Below, one piece after another: positions 57,020-64,000 of a DNA stretch of 64,000 bases (the first letter of the stretch is position 1; each line of letters begins with the position of its first letter). The notes beneath the pieces were generated by a model. The model was not told the DNA's origin. It saw only the letters and a program-made list of their open reading frames with translations, and searched no databases. Source of the stretch: Sva-07 sp964651825 (lineage in GTDB: Bacteria; Actinomycetota; Acidimicrobiia; Acidimicrobiales; Ilumatobacteraceae); NCBI GenBank assembly GCA_964651825.1, contig CAZYWK010000010.1, positions 3,355 through 67,354 on the forward strand. The letters are read 5' to 3'. The translations under genes and the position numbers were made by a program.

Positions 57020-58135
57020 ATGACCGCGACGATCGAGACGGCGCCCGGCCAGCCGTCCGATCCGCGCGTCACCTCGACGGCGACCACGTCGTGGTGGCGC
57101 CGCCATCCCCAGTGGCTCGGCCTCGGGTCGCTCGTGCTCGCCGGGGTGCTGCTCATCGCCGTCGGCACGGGCCTGCTCGACGGACCGTTGGCGATGGTCG
57201 CGCTGTTCGTCGTGCTCGTCGCCATCGTCGCGTTGATCATCGTGGCCATCATGGGTGGCCTCGAAACGCGGCGGGCACTGGCGCCGTACGGGCTGCTGCA
57301 TCCCGGGATGCTCTGGCTCGCGCTGTTCTACCTCGCGCCGCTGGTCACGTTGCTGAAGAACTCGCTGTCGACGCTGCCGAGCCGCTTCGCGGTCGACGCC
57401 GACTTCGACTGGAACTTCGGCAACTACGCCGACGCGCTCACCGACTTCCAGGACCAGTTCCTGCGGGCCTTCCTCTATGCCGGCATCGCCACCGTGCTCA
57501 CGATCGCCATCGGTTACCCGCTCGCCTACGTGATCGCGTTCCGTGGCGGCAAGTACCGCAACGTGCTGATCGGGTTGGTGATCATCCCGTTCTTCACGTC
57601 GTACCTGATCCGCACGATCGCGTGGCAGAGCATGCTCGCCGACCAGGGCGCGGTCACGAGCTTCCTGCGCACGATCCACCTCACCGGCTTGCTCGACACG
57701 GTCGGGATCATGGATGGCGACAAGCTGCTCAACACCCCGGCCGCGGTGGTCGGCGGGCTGACCTACAACTTCTTGCCGTTCATGATCCTGCCGATCTACG
57801 TCAGCCTGGAGAAGATCGACGTGCGCCTCGTCGACGCGGCCAAGGACCTGTACTCCACCTCGACCAGCGCCTTCAGCAAGATCGTGTTCCCCCTCTCGCT
57901 GCCCGGCGTGTTCGCCGGCACGCTGCTCACGTTCATCCCCGCCAGCGGCGACTTCGTCAACCAGCAGTACCTCGGCAACCCGAACACCACGATGATCGGC
58001 AACTCGATCCAGGACCAGTTCCTCGTGCAGAACAACATCCCGCTGGCGTCCGCGATGTCGTTCGTGCTGATGGCGATCATCACCGTGTTCGTGCTGATCT
58101 ACAGCCGGTTCTTCGGAACGGACGACCTGACGTGA
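57020..58135 (+). CDS. potB: Polyamine ABC transporter permease (PotB-type)
   Basis: 371 residues. Two extra hydrophobic segments at the N-terminus (GLGSLVLAGVLLIAVGTGLL and AMVALFVVLVAIVALIIVAI) precede the normal six-helix permease. The EAA-like loop that docks on PotA is VDAAKDLYSTSTSAFSKIVFPLSLPGVFAGTL near residue 270. PotB proteins usually have about 290 residues, so the N-terminal extension of about 80 is unusual. The stop overlaps the GTG of potC by 4 bp. Confidence 0.92.
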   Translation: MTATIETAPGQPSDPRVTSTATTSWWRRHPQWLGLGSLVLAGVLLIAVGTGLLDGPLAMVALFVVLVAIVALIIVAIMGGLETRRALAPYGLLHPGMLWLALFYLAPLVTLLKNSLSTLPSRFAVDADFDWNFGNYADALTDFQDQFLRAFLYAGIATVLTIAIGYPLAYVIAFRGGKYRNVLIGLVIIPFFTSYLIRTIAWQSMLADQGAVTSFLRTIHLTGLLDTVGIMDGDKLLNTPAAVVGGLTYNFLPFMILPIYVSLEKIDVRLVDAAKDLYSTSTSAFSKIVFPLSLPGVFAGTLLTFIPASGDFVNQQYLGNPNTTMIGNSIQDQFLVQNNIPLASAMSFVLMAIITVFVLIYSRFFGTDDLT

Positions 58136-58944
58136 GCGAGCCGTCGAGCCGCACCGGCACGCTCGCCCGCTGGGGCCTGAACGGCTTCGCCGCGCTCGCC
58201 CTCTTCTACCTGTTCATGCCGATCCTGTGGATCGTCATCTACTCGTTCAACAAGCCGGTCGGCAAGTTCAACTTCGTCTGGCAGGAGTTCACGCTCGACA
58301 ACTGGGGCGACCCGTTCAAGGACGAGGCGCTCACCGACGCGCTGTGGGAGAGCCTCAAGATCGCGGGCGTCTCCACGCTGATCGCCACCGTGCTCGGCAC
58401 GCTGATCGCCATCGCGCTGGCCCGCTACAAGTTCGCCGGGGTCGGCCTGCTGGCGTTCATGCTCGTGCTGCCGCTCACGACGCCGGAGATCGTCATCGGT
58501 TCGTCGCTCGCCACGCTGTTCCTCGACCAGGACGTCGACCGCGGCTTTCGCACGATCGTCATCGCCCACGTCATGTTCCAGGTCAGCTTCGTCGCGCTGA
58601 CCGTGCGGGCCCGCGCCCGCGGCTTCGACTGGGGCCTGGAGCAGGCCGCGCAGGACCTCGGGGCCTCACCGATGCGCACGTTCTGGAAGGTCACGTTCCC
58701 GCTGCTGCTGCCCGGCATCCTCGCCGCCGCGCTGCTGGCGTTCGCCCTGTCGATCGACGACTTCATCATCACGCTGTTCAACGCCGGCTCGGTGAGCACG
58801 TTCCCGCTGTACATCAACGCCAGCTTCAAGGTGTCGTTCAGCCCGCAGATCAACGTGCTCGCCACGACGATCCTGATCTTCTCCGTCGCCCTCCTCGCCG
58901 CCGGCGCCCTCTGGGGCATGTACCGCGACAAGCGCAACACCTGA
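58132..58944 (+). CDS. potC: Polyamine ABC transporter permease (PotC-type)
   Basis: 270 residues from GTG 58132. Six hydrophobic helices (for example LALFYLFMPILWIVIYSF, LIATVLGTLIAIALARY). The EAA loop reads GLEQAAQDLGASPMRTFWKVTFPLLLPGILAAAL near residue 180. Together with PotB it forms the membrane channel. Last gene of the operon; the 378-bp region that follows has two hairpins of one type and a scaffold gap. Confidence 0.93.
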   Translation: MSEPSSRTGTLARWGLNGFAALALFYLFMPILWIVIYSFNKPVGKFNFVWQEFTLDNWGDPFKDEALTDALWESLKIAGVSTLIATVLGTLIAIALARYKFAGVGLLAFMLVLPLTTPEIVIGSSLATLFLDQDVDRGFRTIVIAHVMFQVSFVALTVRARARGFDWGLEQAAQDLGASPMRTFWKVTFPLLLPGILAAALLAFALSIDDFIITLFNAGSVSTFPLYINASFKVSFSPQINVLATTILIFSVALLAAGALWGMYRDKRNT

Positions 58945-58999
58945 CGCCCCGCCGTGCCCCTGGCCGGTGCCGAGTCGCCTCGCCCGCCCACCCCCGAGG

Positions 59000-59047
59000 T
59001 TTGCGACAGACTTCCTGCGCACGGGTCGGCCGAACGACTGCCACAAA
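59000..59047. repeat. CGCACGGGTCGGCCGAA hairpin element, unit 1
   Basis: TTTGCGACAGAC on the left and GACTGCCACAAA on the right form an imperfect stem; the centre TGCGCACGGGTCGGCCGAA is identical in unit 2, 14 bp downstream. Confidence 0.65.
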
Positions 59048-59061
59048 TCCCCGCTCCCAGA

Positions 59062-59109
59062 TTTCCGGCAGACACTCTGCGCACGGGTCGGCCGAATGAC
59101 TGCCACAAA
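59062..59109. repeat. CGCACGGGTCGGCCGAA hairpin element, unit 2
   Basis: TTTCCGGCAGAC and GACTGCCACAAA form the stem around the same centre as unit 1. Same orientation, spaced 62 bp start to start. Confidence 0.65.
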
Positions 59110-59219
59110 CTGCGGGGGCGAGGGCGGGAGGGGGCGAGGGGTGCGCGCCGGCGAGCGACGGCGAGGGTGCGCGCCCGCGAGCGACGGATCGGCTCAGGAA
59201 TCGAGGTTGGCCATGACGT

Positions 59220-59319
59220 NNNNNNNNNNNNNNNNNNNNNNNNNNNNNNNNNNNNNNNNNNNNNNNNNNNNNNNNNNNNNNNNNNNNNNNNNNNNNNNNN
59301 NNNNNNNNNNNNNNNNNNN
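59220..59319. other. 100-N scaffold gap flanked by a 29-bp duplication
   Basis: 59191-59219 is repeated at 59320-59348 (the stop-codon end of the aldehyde dehydrogenase). Like the other two gaps, it looks like an unmerged contig overlap. Confidence 0.8.
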
Positions 59320-59322
59320 GGC

Positions 59323-60750
59323 TCAGGAATCGAGGTTGGCCATGACGTGCTTGATGCGGGTGTAGTCGTCGAGGGCGTAGCCGGACAGGTCCTTGCCGTA
59401 GCCGGACTTCTTGTAGCCGCCGTGGGGCATCTCGGCCACGAGCGGGATGTGGGTGTTGATCCACACGCAGCCGAAGTCGAGCGCCTTCGACATCCGCATC
59501 GCCCGCCCGAAGTCCTTCGTCCACACCGACGACGCCAGCCCGTACTCGACGCCGTTGGCCCACTCGACCGCCTGGGCCTCGTCGCTGAATCGCTGCACGG
59601 TGATGACCGGGCCGAAGATCTCGTCCTGGACCATCTCGTCGCCCTGTTCCAGCCCGGCGATCACCGTCGGCTCGTAGAAGAAGCCGTCACCATCCACCCG
59701 TGAACCGCCGGTCACGACCTCGGCGTGGCCCGGCGTGCGGCCGACCATGTCGCCCACCCGCGCCAGTTGGTTGGCGTTGTTGAGCGGACCGTAGAGCACG
59801 TCCTCGTCGTCGGGCATCCCGGTCTTCGTGCCGCGTGCCTGCTCGGCCAGTGCGGCGACGAAGTCGTCGTAGACGCCGGGCGCGGCGATCACCCGGGTCG
59901 CCGCGGTGCAGTCCTGGCCGGCGTTGAAGTACCCGGCGACCGCGATGCCCTCGGCCGCGGCCTCGATGTCGGCGTCGTCGAACACGACCACCGGCGCCTT
60001 GCCACCGAGCTCAAGATGGCAGCGCTTCAGGCTCTGCGCCGCCGCGGTCGCCACCTCGATGCCGGCCCGCACCGAGCCGGTCACGCTGACCATCGCCGGC
60101 GTCGGGTGCACCACCATCGCCCGCCCGGTGTCACGGTCGCCGCACACGACGTTGAACACGCCCGGTGGCAGAAACTCCGCCGCGATCTCGGCGAGCAGCG
60201 TGGTCGACGCCGGCGTCGTGTCGCTCGGCTTGAGCACCACCGTGTTGCCGGCGGCGATCGCCGGCCCGAACTTCCAGACCGCCATCATCATCGGGTAGTT
60301 CCACGGAGCCACCTGGGCACACACGCCGACCGGCTCGCGCCGGACGAACGAGGTCATGTTGGCCATGTACTCCCCTGCGCTCTTGCCCTCCAGGTTGCGG
60401 GCGGCGCCGGCGAAGAAGCGGATCTGGTCGACCATCGGCGGGATCTCCTCCGACGCCACCAGGTGTGCCGGCTTGCCGCAGTTCTCGACCTCCAGCGCGA
60501 TCAGCTCGTCGGCACGCGCCTCGACCGCGTCGGCGATGCGGATCAGCGCCAGCGCGCGTTCACTCGGCGTCGCGTCGCGCCAACCCGAGAACGCGGCCCC
60601 GGCCGCGGCCATGGCGCGGTCGACGTCGGCCTCGGTGCTGAGCGGCGCGGTGGCATACGCCGCCCCGGTCACCGGGTTGATCACCTCGGTCGTCGCCCCG
60701 TCGATCGAATCGACGAACTCACCGTTGACGAAGTTCCGGAACGTCCTCAT
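59323..60750 (-). CDS. NAD(P)-dependent aldehyde dehydrogenase (aminobutyraldehyde/betaine aldehyde type)
   Basis: 475 residues. It begins TFRNFVNGEFVDSIDGATTEVINPVTG. The Rossmann region has VAPWNYPMMMAVWKFGPAIAAGNTVVLKPSD. The catalytic Glu is in CHLELGGKAPVVVFDDAD near residue 247 and the nucleophilic Cys in GYFNAGQDCTAATRV near residue 281. The C-terminus reads WINTHIPLVAEMPHGGYKKSGYGKDLS. The GQDC motif and the HIPLVAEMPHGG end fit γ-aminobutyraldehyde dehydrogenases (PatD/YdcW). This would give GABA for the aminotransferase at 50200. A longer in-frame start (61689) overlaps the divergent gene and was rejected. TACGAT lies 6 nt before the ATG. Confidence 0.91.
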   Translation of the reverse strand: MRTFRNFVNGEFVDSIDGATTEVINPVTGAAYATAPLSTEADVDRAMAAAGAAFSGWRDATPSERALALIRIADAVEARADELIALEVENCGKPAHLVASEEIPPMVDQIRFFAGAARNLEGKSAGEYMANMTSFVRREPVGVCAQVAPWNYPMMMAVWKFGPAIAAGNTVVLKPSDTTPASTTLLAEIAAEFLPPGVFNVVCGDRDTGRAMVVHPTPAMVSVTGSVRAGIEVATAAAQSLKRCHLELGGKAPVVVFDDADIEAAAEGIAVAGYFNAGQDCTAATRVIAAPGVYDDFVAALAEQARGTKTGMPDDEDVLYGPLNNANQLARVGDMVGRTPGHAEVVTGGSRVDGDGFFYEPTVIAGLEQGDEMVQDEIFGPVITVQRFSDEAQAVEWANGVEYGLASSVWTKDFGRAMRMSKALDFGCVWINTHIPLVAEMPHGGYKKSGYGKDLSGYALDDYTRIKHVMANLDS

Positions 60751-60756
60751 CCCCGG

Positions 60757-60762
60757 ATCGTA
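60757..60762 (-). promoter_or_regulatory. Putative -10 box (TACGAT) of the aldehyde dehydrogenase gene
   Basis: TACGAT ends 6 nt before ATG 60750; the hairpin at 60775-60824 lies just upstream of it. Confidence 0.42.
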
Positions 60763-60774
60763 GAACCCCAGCGC

Positions 60775-60824
60775 GTTCTCGTGATCCTTCTGCGTACCCG
60801 CGTGCGCAGGAAGATCACGAGAAC
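60775..60824. repeat. Long hairpin between the divergent aldehyde dehydrogenase and saccharopine dehydrogenase-like genes
   Basis: GTTCTCGTGATCCTTCTGCG pairs with CGCAGGAAGATCACGAGAAC over a short loop containing ACCC; the 20-bp arms differ at two adjacent positions. It sits between two apparent -10 boxes, so it may be an operator or an unrelated palindromic repeat; no second copy is in the window. Confidence 0.65.
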
Positions 60825-60843
60825 GGCGGAAGGAAGGGTGAAC

Positions 60844-60849
60844 TAGCCT
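60844..60849 (+). promoter_or_regulatory. Putative -10 box (TAGCCT) of the saccharopine dehydrogenase-like gene
   Basis: TAGCCT ends 6 nt before ATG 60856. Confidence 0.4.
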
Positions 60850-60855
60850 CGGTAC

Positions 60856-62127
60856 ATGCGAGTGCTGGTGGTCGGGTCCGGAGGGGTGGGATCCGCGTTC
60901 GTGGCGATCGCCTCCACGCGCGAAGCGTACGAACACATCACGGTGGCCGACATCGACCTTGCCAAGGCGCAGGCCGCCGTGGCCACAGCCGCCAACTCCG
61001 ACGACGGTCGCATCGTTCCCGCCTACATCGACGCCACCTCGGAGGAGTCGATCGCCGAGCTGGCACGCACGATGCGCGCCGACGTGATCCTCAACGCCTG
61101 CGACCCACGCTTCAACCCGGCGATCTTCAGCGGGGCGTTCCAGGCCGGCTGCAACTACGTCGACATGGCGATGAACCTGTCGGTGCCGCACCCGACGCAC
61201 CCGTTCGAGAAGACCGGCATCCGGTTGGGTGACGGCCAGTTCGCCGAGCACCCGACGTGGAAGAACCGGGGCCTGATGGCGCTCGTCGGGATGGGCGTCG
61301 AGCCCGGATTCTCCGACGTCGCCGCGCGCTACGCGGCCGACGAGCTGTTCAGCGAGATCCACGAGATCGGCGTGCGCGACGGCGCCGACCTCGTCGTCGA
61401 CGGCTACGACTTCGCCCCTACGTTCTCGATCTGGACGACGATCGAGGAGTGCCTCAACCCGCCGATCGTCTACGAGCGCGAGCGGGGCTGGTACACGACC
61501 GAGCCGTTCAGCGAGCCCGAGATGTTCACGTTCCCGGAAGGGATCGGCGAGGTGCAGTGCGTCAACGTCGAGCACGAGGAGGTGATCCTCATGCCGCGCT
61601 GGATCGACGTCGACCGCGTCACGTTCAAGTACGGCCTCGGCGAGGAGTTCATCGACGTGCTGAAGACGATCCAGAAGCTCGAGCTGCACTCCACCGAGGC
61701 GGTGAACGTGAAGGGCGTCGACGTGTCACCGCGCGACGTGGTGGCCGCCACCCTGCCCGACCCGGCGACGCTCGGCGACAAGATGCACGGCCGCACCTGC
61801 GCCGGCTCGTGGGTGCGCGGCCTCGGCAAGGACGGCGAGCCCCGCGAGGTGTACGTGTACCACATCGTCGACAACGCCTGGTCGATGCGCGAGTTCGGCC
61901 ACCAGGCCGTCGTGTGGCAGACGGCGGTCATGCCGGCGGTCGCGATCGAGCTGATGGCGACCGGCGTGTGGAGCGGCATCGGCGTCGTCGGCCCGGAGGC
62001 CATGCCGGCCAAACCCTTCCTCGACCTGCTCGACGAGTACGGCAGCGAGTGGGAGTGGGAGGACTACGTCGACCGCACGCCGATCTCGCTCCTGACGCCG
62101 CCGGCGTCCGGCTCAGCCGCCAGCTGA
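60856..62127 (+). CDS. Saccharopine dehydrogenase family protein (carboxynorspermidine synthase-like)
   Basis: 423 residues. The NAD(P) site is LVVGSGGVGSAFVAI near residue 4, and VILNACDPRFNPAIFSGAFQAGCNYVDMAMN and GMGVEPGFSDVAARYAADEL follow. These are typical of the Lys9/CANSDH family, which reductively joins an aldehyde to an amine. In other bacteria CANSDH makes carboxyspermidine from aspartate semialdehyde and putrescine. Next to pot genes and a putative aminobutyraldehyde dehydrogenase a polyamine role is plausible, but no carboxynorspermidine decarboxylase is present in the window. Confidence 0.87.
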   Translation: MRVLVVGSGGVGSAFVAIASTREAYEHITVADIDLAKAQAAVATAANSDDGRIVPAYIDATSEESIAELARTMRADVILNACDPRFNPAIFSGAFQAGCNYVDMAMNLSVPHPTHPFEKTGIRLGDGQFAEHPTWKNRGLMALVGMGVEPGFSDVAARYAADELFSEIHEIGVRDGADLVVDGYDFAPTFSIWTTIEECLNPPIVYERERGWYTTEPFSEPEMFTFPEGIGEVQCVNVEHEEVILMPRWIDVDRVTFKYGLGEEFIDVLKTIQKLELHSTEAVNVKGVDVSPRDVVAATLPDPATLGDKMHGRTCAGSWVRGLGKDGEPREVYVYHIVDNAWSMREFGHQAVVWQTAVMPAVAIELMATGVWSGIGVVGPEAMPAKPFLDLLDEYGSEWEWEDYVDRTPISLLTPPASGSAAS

Positions 62128-62161
62128 CGATGATGCGCTGAGGGCGATGCGCTGACGCCGG

Positions 62162-63175
62162 TCAGTGGTGCGGGTCGACGACCCAGCGCCCGCGGACCTG
62201 GCCGGCGAGGATGCTCGGGCCCCGGTCGATCAGTTCGCTCATCGGAATCACCTCGGTCATCGCCGCGAGCCCTCCCGGGGGAAGGAGCTCGACGAGGCGG
62301 TCCCATGCCGCGACCCGCACCGGTGTCGGGGTCATCACTCCCTCGACACCGACGAGGCGGACCGCGCGGAGGATGAACGGCAGCACCGTCGTGGGGAGGT
62401 CCGGCCCGGCCGCCAGACCGCAGGCGGTGACGACGCCGTGGTACTTCATCTGGCTGATGACCTTGGCGAGGATCGCTGAGCCCACCGTGTCGACGGCAGC
62501 CGCCCACGTCTCTGACTCCATCGGCCGGGCCGGCTCGTTCATCTCCCCGCGGGTCAGGAACCTCGTGGCGCCGAGTTCGCCGAGGTACTCGTGCGTCTCG
62601 GGCCGGCCGGTGACCGCGGCCACCTCGAAGCCGAGCGCGGCCAGCAACGTGACACTCAGCGAGCCGACCCCGCCGGCCGCTCCGGTGACCACGACCGGGC
62701 CGTCGCTGGGGGTGACGCCGGCGGCCTCGATCTCCGACACGCACAGCATCGCCGTCAGCCCCGCCGTGCCGATCGCCATGGCGTCGAGGCTCGACAGTCC
62801 GTCCGGCCGCCGGACGAGGTACTCCGAGCTCACCCGCTGCCGCTCGGTGTAGCCACCCCAGAAGCGCTCACCCATGCCCCAACTCGTCAGGAGCACGCCG
62901 TCGCCCACCGCGAAGTCGTCCGCATCGCTCGCCACGACCGTGCCGGCGAGGTCGATGCCCGGCACCATCGGGTACGAACGCACGATGCGGCCCTGACCGG
63001 TGAGCGCGAGCCCGTCCTTGTAGTTCAGCGACGAGTAGTCGACGTCGATGGTGACGTCACCGTCGGGGAGATCGGCGTCGGTCAACTGCTCGATCGCCGC
63101 CGACGGGGGCGCCTTCCCGTCGCTGTCCGTCTGCCGGAGGACGAGGGCGTCGAACGATTCACTCGATTCACTCAT
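62162..63175 (-). CDS. acuI: Acryloyl-CoA reductase-like MDR-family oxidoreductase (AcuI/YhdH)
   Basis: 337 residues. N-terminal VDYSSLNYKDGLALTGQGRIVRSYPMVPGIDLAGTVV is the AcuI/YhdH signature. The NADPH-binding glycine motif is VVVTGAAGGVGSLSVTLLAALG near residue 148, and LGATRFLTRGEMNEPARPM follows. The enzyme reduces acryloyl-CoA to propionyl-CoA, protecting the cell when DMSP or β-alanine derivatives are used. No zinc-binding Cys set is present, as in the family. The start is ATG 63175; a longer in-frame start (63214) would be encoded by the palindromic element at 63189. Confidence 0.9.
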   Translation of the reverse strand: MSESSESFDALVLRQTDSDGKAPPSAAIEQLTDADLPDGDVTIDVDYSSLNYKDGLALTGQGRIVRSYPMVPGIDLAGTVVASDADDFAVGDGVLLTSWGMGERFWGGYTERQRVSSEYLVRRPDGLSSLDAMAIGTAGLTAMLCVSEIEAAGVTPSDGPVVVTGAAGGVGSLSVTLLAALGFEVAAVTGRPETHEYLGELGATRFLTRGEMNEPARPMESETWAAAVDTVGSAILAKVISQMKYHGVVTACGLAAGPDLPTTVLPFILRAVRLVGVEGVMTPTPVRVAAWDRLVELLPPGGLAAMTEVIPMSELIDRGPSILAGQVRGRWVVDPHH

Positions 63176-63188
63176 GGCCCGATCGTGG

Positions 63189-63244
63189 CACGTTTGCGTC
63201 GGGATTCTCCGCACCTGTCCGTGCGGAATCCCGACGCAAACGTG
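63189..63244. repeat. TTTGCGTCGGGATTC palindromic element, copy 5
   Basis: CACGTTTGCGTCGGGATTC and GAATCCCGACGCAAACGTG form perfect arms around TCCGCACCTGTCCGTGCG, the middle of which is itself palindromic. It lies between two divergent genes, so it is not a terminator here. Confidence 0.8.
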
Positions 63245-63264
63245 GATTGACGTATAACTGCGGG

Positions 63265-64000
63265 GTGACGGCGACAGAACTGGTGATCGTGTTGATCGCC
63301 GTGATCATCGGATCGCTCGCCAAGGCGGTGACGGGGATGGGTCTGCCGGTGATCGCCATCCCGATCGCCGCACTGTTCATCGACATCGAGACCGCCGTCG
63401 TCGTGATCGCGTTCCCGAACGTGCTCGCCAACGCCTTCCTCGCGTTCCGGGAACGGAGCCACGCCCGCGAGACCCGCGACCTCCCGGTGCTGGCGATCCT
63501 CGGTGTCGTGGGCGCCGTCGCGGGAACGCTGCTGTTCGTCAACGTGCCCGAGACCCCGCTCATCGTCGCCGTCATCGTCTCGATCGTCGGCTACGTCGCC
63601 CTGTTCTTCCTCCACCCCGACCTGCGCACCACACCCGAACGATCGAAGCGACTCGCACCGGTCGTCGGCCTCACCGCCGGCACGTTCCAGGGAGCGATCG
63701 GCATCTCGGGCCCGATCGTCGGATCGTGGATCCACAGCTACCGGCTGCCGCGCGGCGCCCACATCCTCTCGGTCACCGTGCTGTTCATGCTCACCGGGCT
63801 CACGCAACTGGTCGTGCTCGTCAGCCACGGCGAGTTCGCCGGTCGGGTGCCGGCCACGCTCCTCGCGTGCATCCCGATCTTCCTCACCATCCCGCTCGGC
63901 ACGCGCGTTCGCGACCGGGTGTCGGTGCGCAGCTTCGACGTCGCGATCATCGGCGTGTTGATCGTGTCCGCGGTGGCGCTCGCCATCGAGACGTTCCTCT
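63265..64000 (+). CDS. TauE/SafE (TSUP) family membrane protein (3' end outside window)
   Basis: At least 245 residues, open to the right edge. Start GTG 63265; TATAAC ends 6 nt upstream. Hydrophobic segments: LVIVLIAVIIGSLAKAVTGMG, VLAILGVVGAVAGTLLFV, LIVAVIVSIVGYVALFFL, ILSVTVLFMLTGLTQLVVLV, ATLLACIPIFLTIPLG and a last VAIIGVLIVSAVALAIE. The family motif GLTAGTFQGAIGISGPIVGSW is in the middle. TSUP proteins move sulfite, sulfonates or organic acids across the membrane; the substrate here is unknown. No sulfonate genes are nearby. Confidence 0.88.
   Translation, partial: MTATELVIVLIAVIIGSLAKAVTGMGLPVIAIPIAALFIDIETAVVVIAFPNVLANAFLAFRERSHARETRDLPVLAILGVVGAVAGTLLFVNVPETPLIVAVIVSIVGYVALFFLHPDLRTTPERSKRLAPVVGLTAGTFQGAIGISGPIVGSWIHSYRLPRGAHILSVTVLFMLTGLTQLVVLVSHGEFAGRVPATLLACIPIFLTIPLGTRVRDRVSVRSFDVAIIGVLIVSAVALAIETFL

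Larger units (their letters stand above)
58945..59322. other. Gene-free region between potC and the aldehyde dehydrogenase
   Basis: Contains two tandem TTTG/CAAA hairpin elements (59000-59047, 59062-59109), a G-rich stretch with GCGAGCGACGG repeats (59110-59190) and a 100-N gap. No coding signal was seen. 59191-59219 duplicates the end of the aldehyde dehydrogenase gene. Confidence 0.7.

Noticed and set aside
59191..59219. Second copy of the aldehyde dehydrogenase 3' end
   Set aside because: Only 29 nt long and directly against a 100-N gap; it duplicates the right flank and is best explained as a contig overlap.

Overview
The window is high-GC DNA, roughly 70 percent by eye, from an actinobacterium. 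The signs are LPxTG-type surface proteins, an F420-type (Ddn-like) nitroreductase, a mycobacterial-type bL37 micro-ribosomal protein, an ECF41 sigma factor, an SARP/AfsR-type regulator and many apparently leaderless promoters (TANNNT 6-8 nt before the start codon). An Acidimicrobiia (Ilumatobacter-like) origin is my guess from overall character; nothing here proves it. The sequence is a draft scaffold. Three runs of exactly 100 N (25007-25106, 30874-30973, 59220-59319) are each flanked by the same sequence on both sides (55, 55 and 29 nt), so they look like unmerged contig overlaps. Removing gap plus duplicate restores the reading frame in both genes that are cut.

Layout. 1-14.4 kb is housekeeping and accessory metabolism: an SARP/NB-ARC regulator running off the left edge, a divergent SLC13-type transporter, a PfkB sugar kinase, a DinB-like protein, a choice-of-anchor-A surface protein, a methyltransferase, an ABC-F ATPase, a short YjbR-like ORF, a Baeyer-Villiger monooxygenase, an enoyl-CoA hydratase, GDP-fucose synthase and a YbaK-like deacylase. 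14.4-25.2 kb is a cell-surface island on the plus strand. It holds a VaFE-repeat LPRTG protein, a DUF4012 membrane protein, an LPRTG protein with a duplicated unknown domain, and then a four-gene SipW/TasA-like export cluster (short SipW-type exported protein, dedicated S26 signal peptidase, membrane protein of unknown function, large Thr-rich SipW-type protein). No sortase is encoded in the window.

25.2-42.4 kb: VOC protein, prolyl oligopeptidase and bL37 on the minus strand, then a serine hydrolase, an FAD oxidoreductase overlapping an ECF41 sigma factor, a PHP protein, a nitroreductase, a 2OG oxygenase, LysR and HxlR regulators, an acyl-CoA dehydrogenase, the TldD/TldE protease pair, a pirin with an operator-like palindrome over its promoter, two small proteins and a vestige of a VapB-like antitoxin. 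42.4-50.2 kb: carboxylesterase, P450, MOSC protein, secreted SGNH hydrolase with three DTR repeats, amidase and SRPBCC protein.

50.2-62.1 kb reads as a polyamine uptake and breakdown locus: GABA aminotransferase, PuuB-like amine oxidase, an exported seven-repeat propeller protein, a complete PotA-D-B-C transporter, an aldehyde dehydrogenase and a saccharopine dehydrogenase-like protein. Import by Pot, oxidation to the aminoaldehyde, dehydrogenation to GABA and transamination would feed succinate semialdehyde to central metabolism. The right end carries an AcuI-like reductase and a TauE/SafE permease cut by the edge.

Small palindromic elements are scattered between genes and sometimes into their 3' ends: five copies of a TTTGCGTCGGGATTC hairpin, six copies of a GGTGCCTGACCCC-core element with copy-specific stems, three copies of a GGGGACGGGGCCGGA element (one inside the ABC-F gene), and two further hairpin types in the polyamine locus. 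No transposase, CRISPR array, tRNA or rRNA gene was seen.
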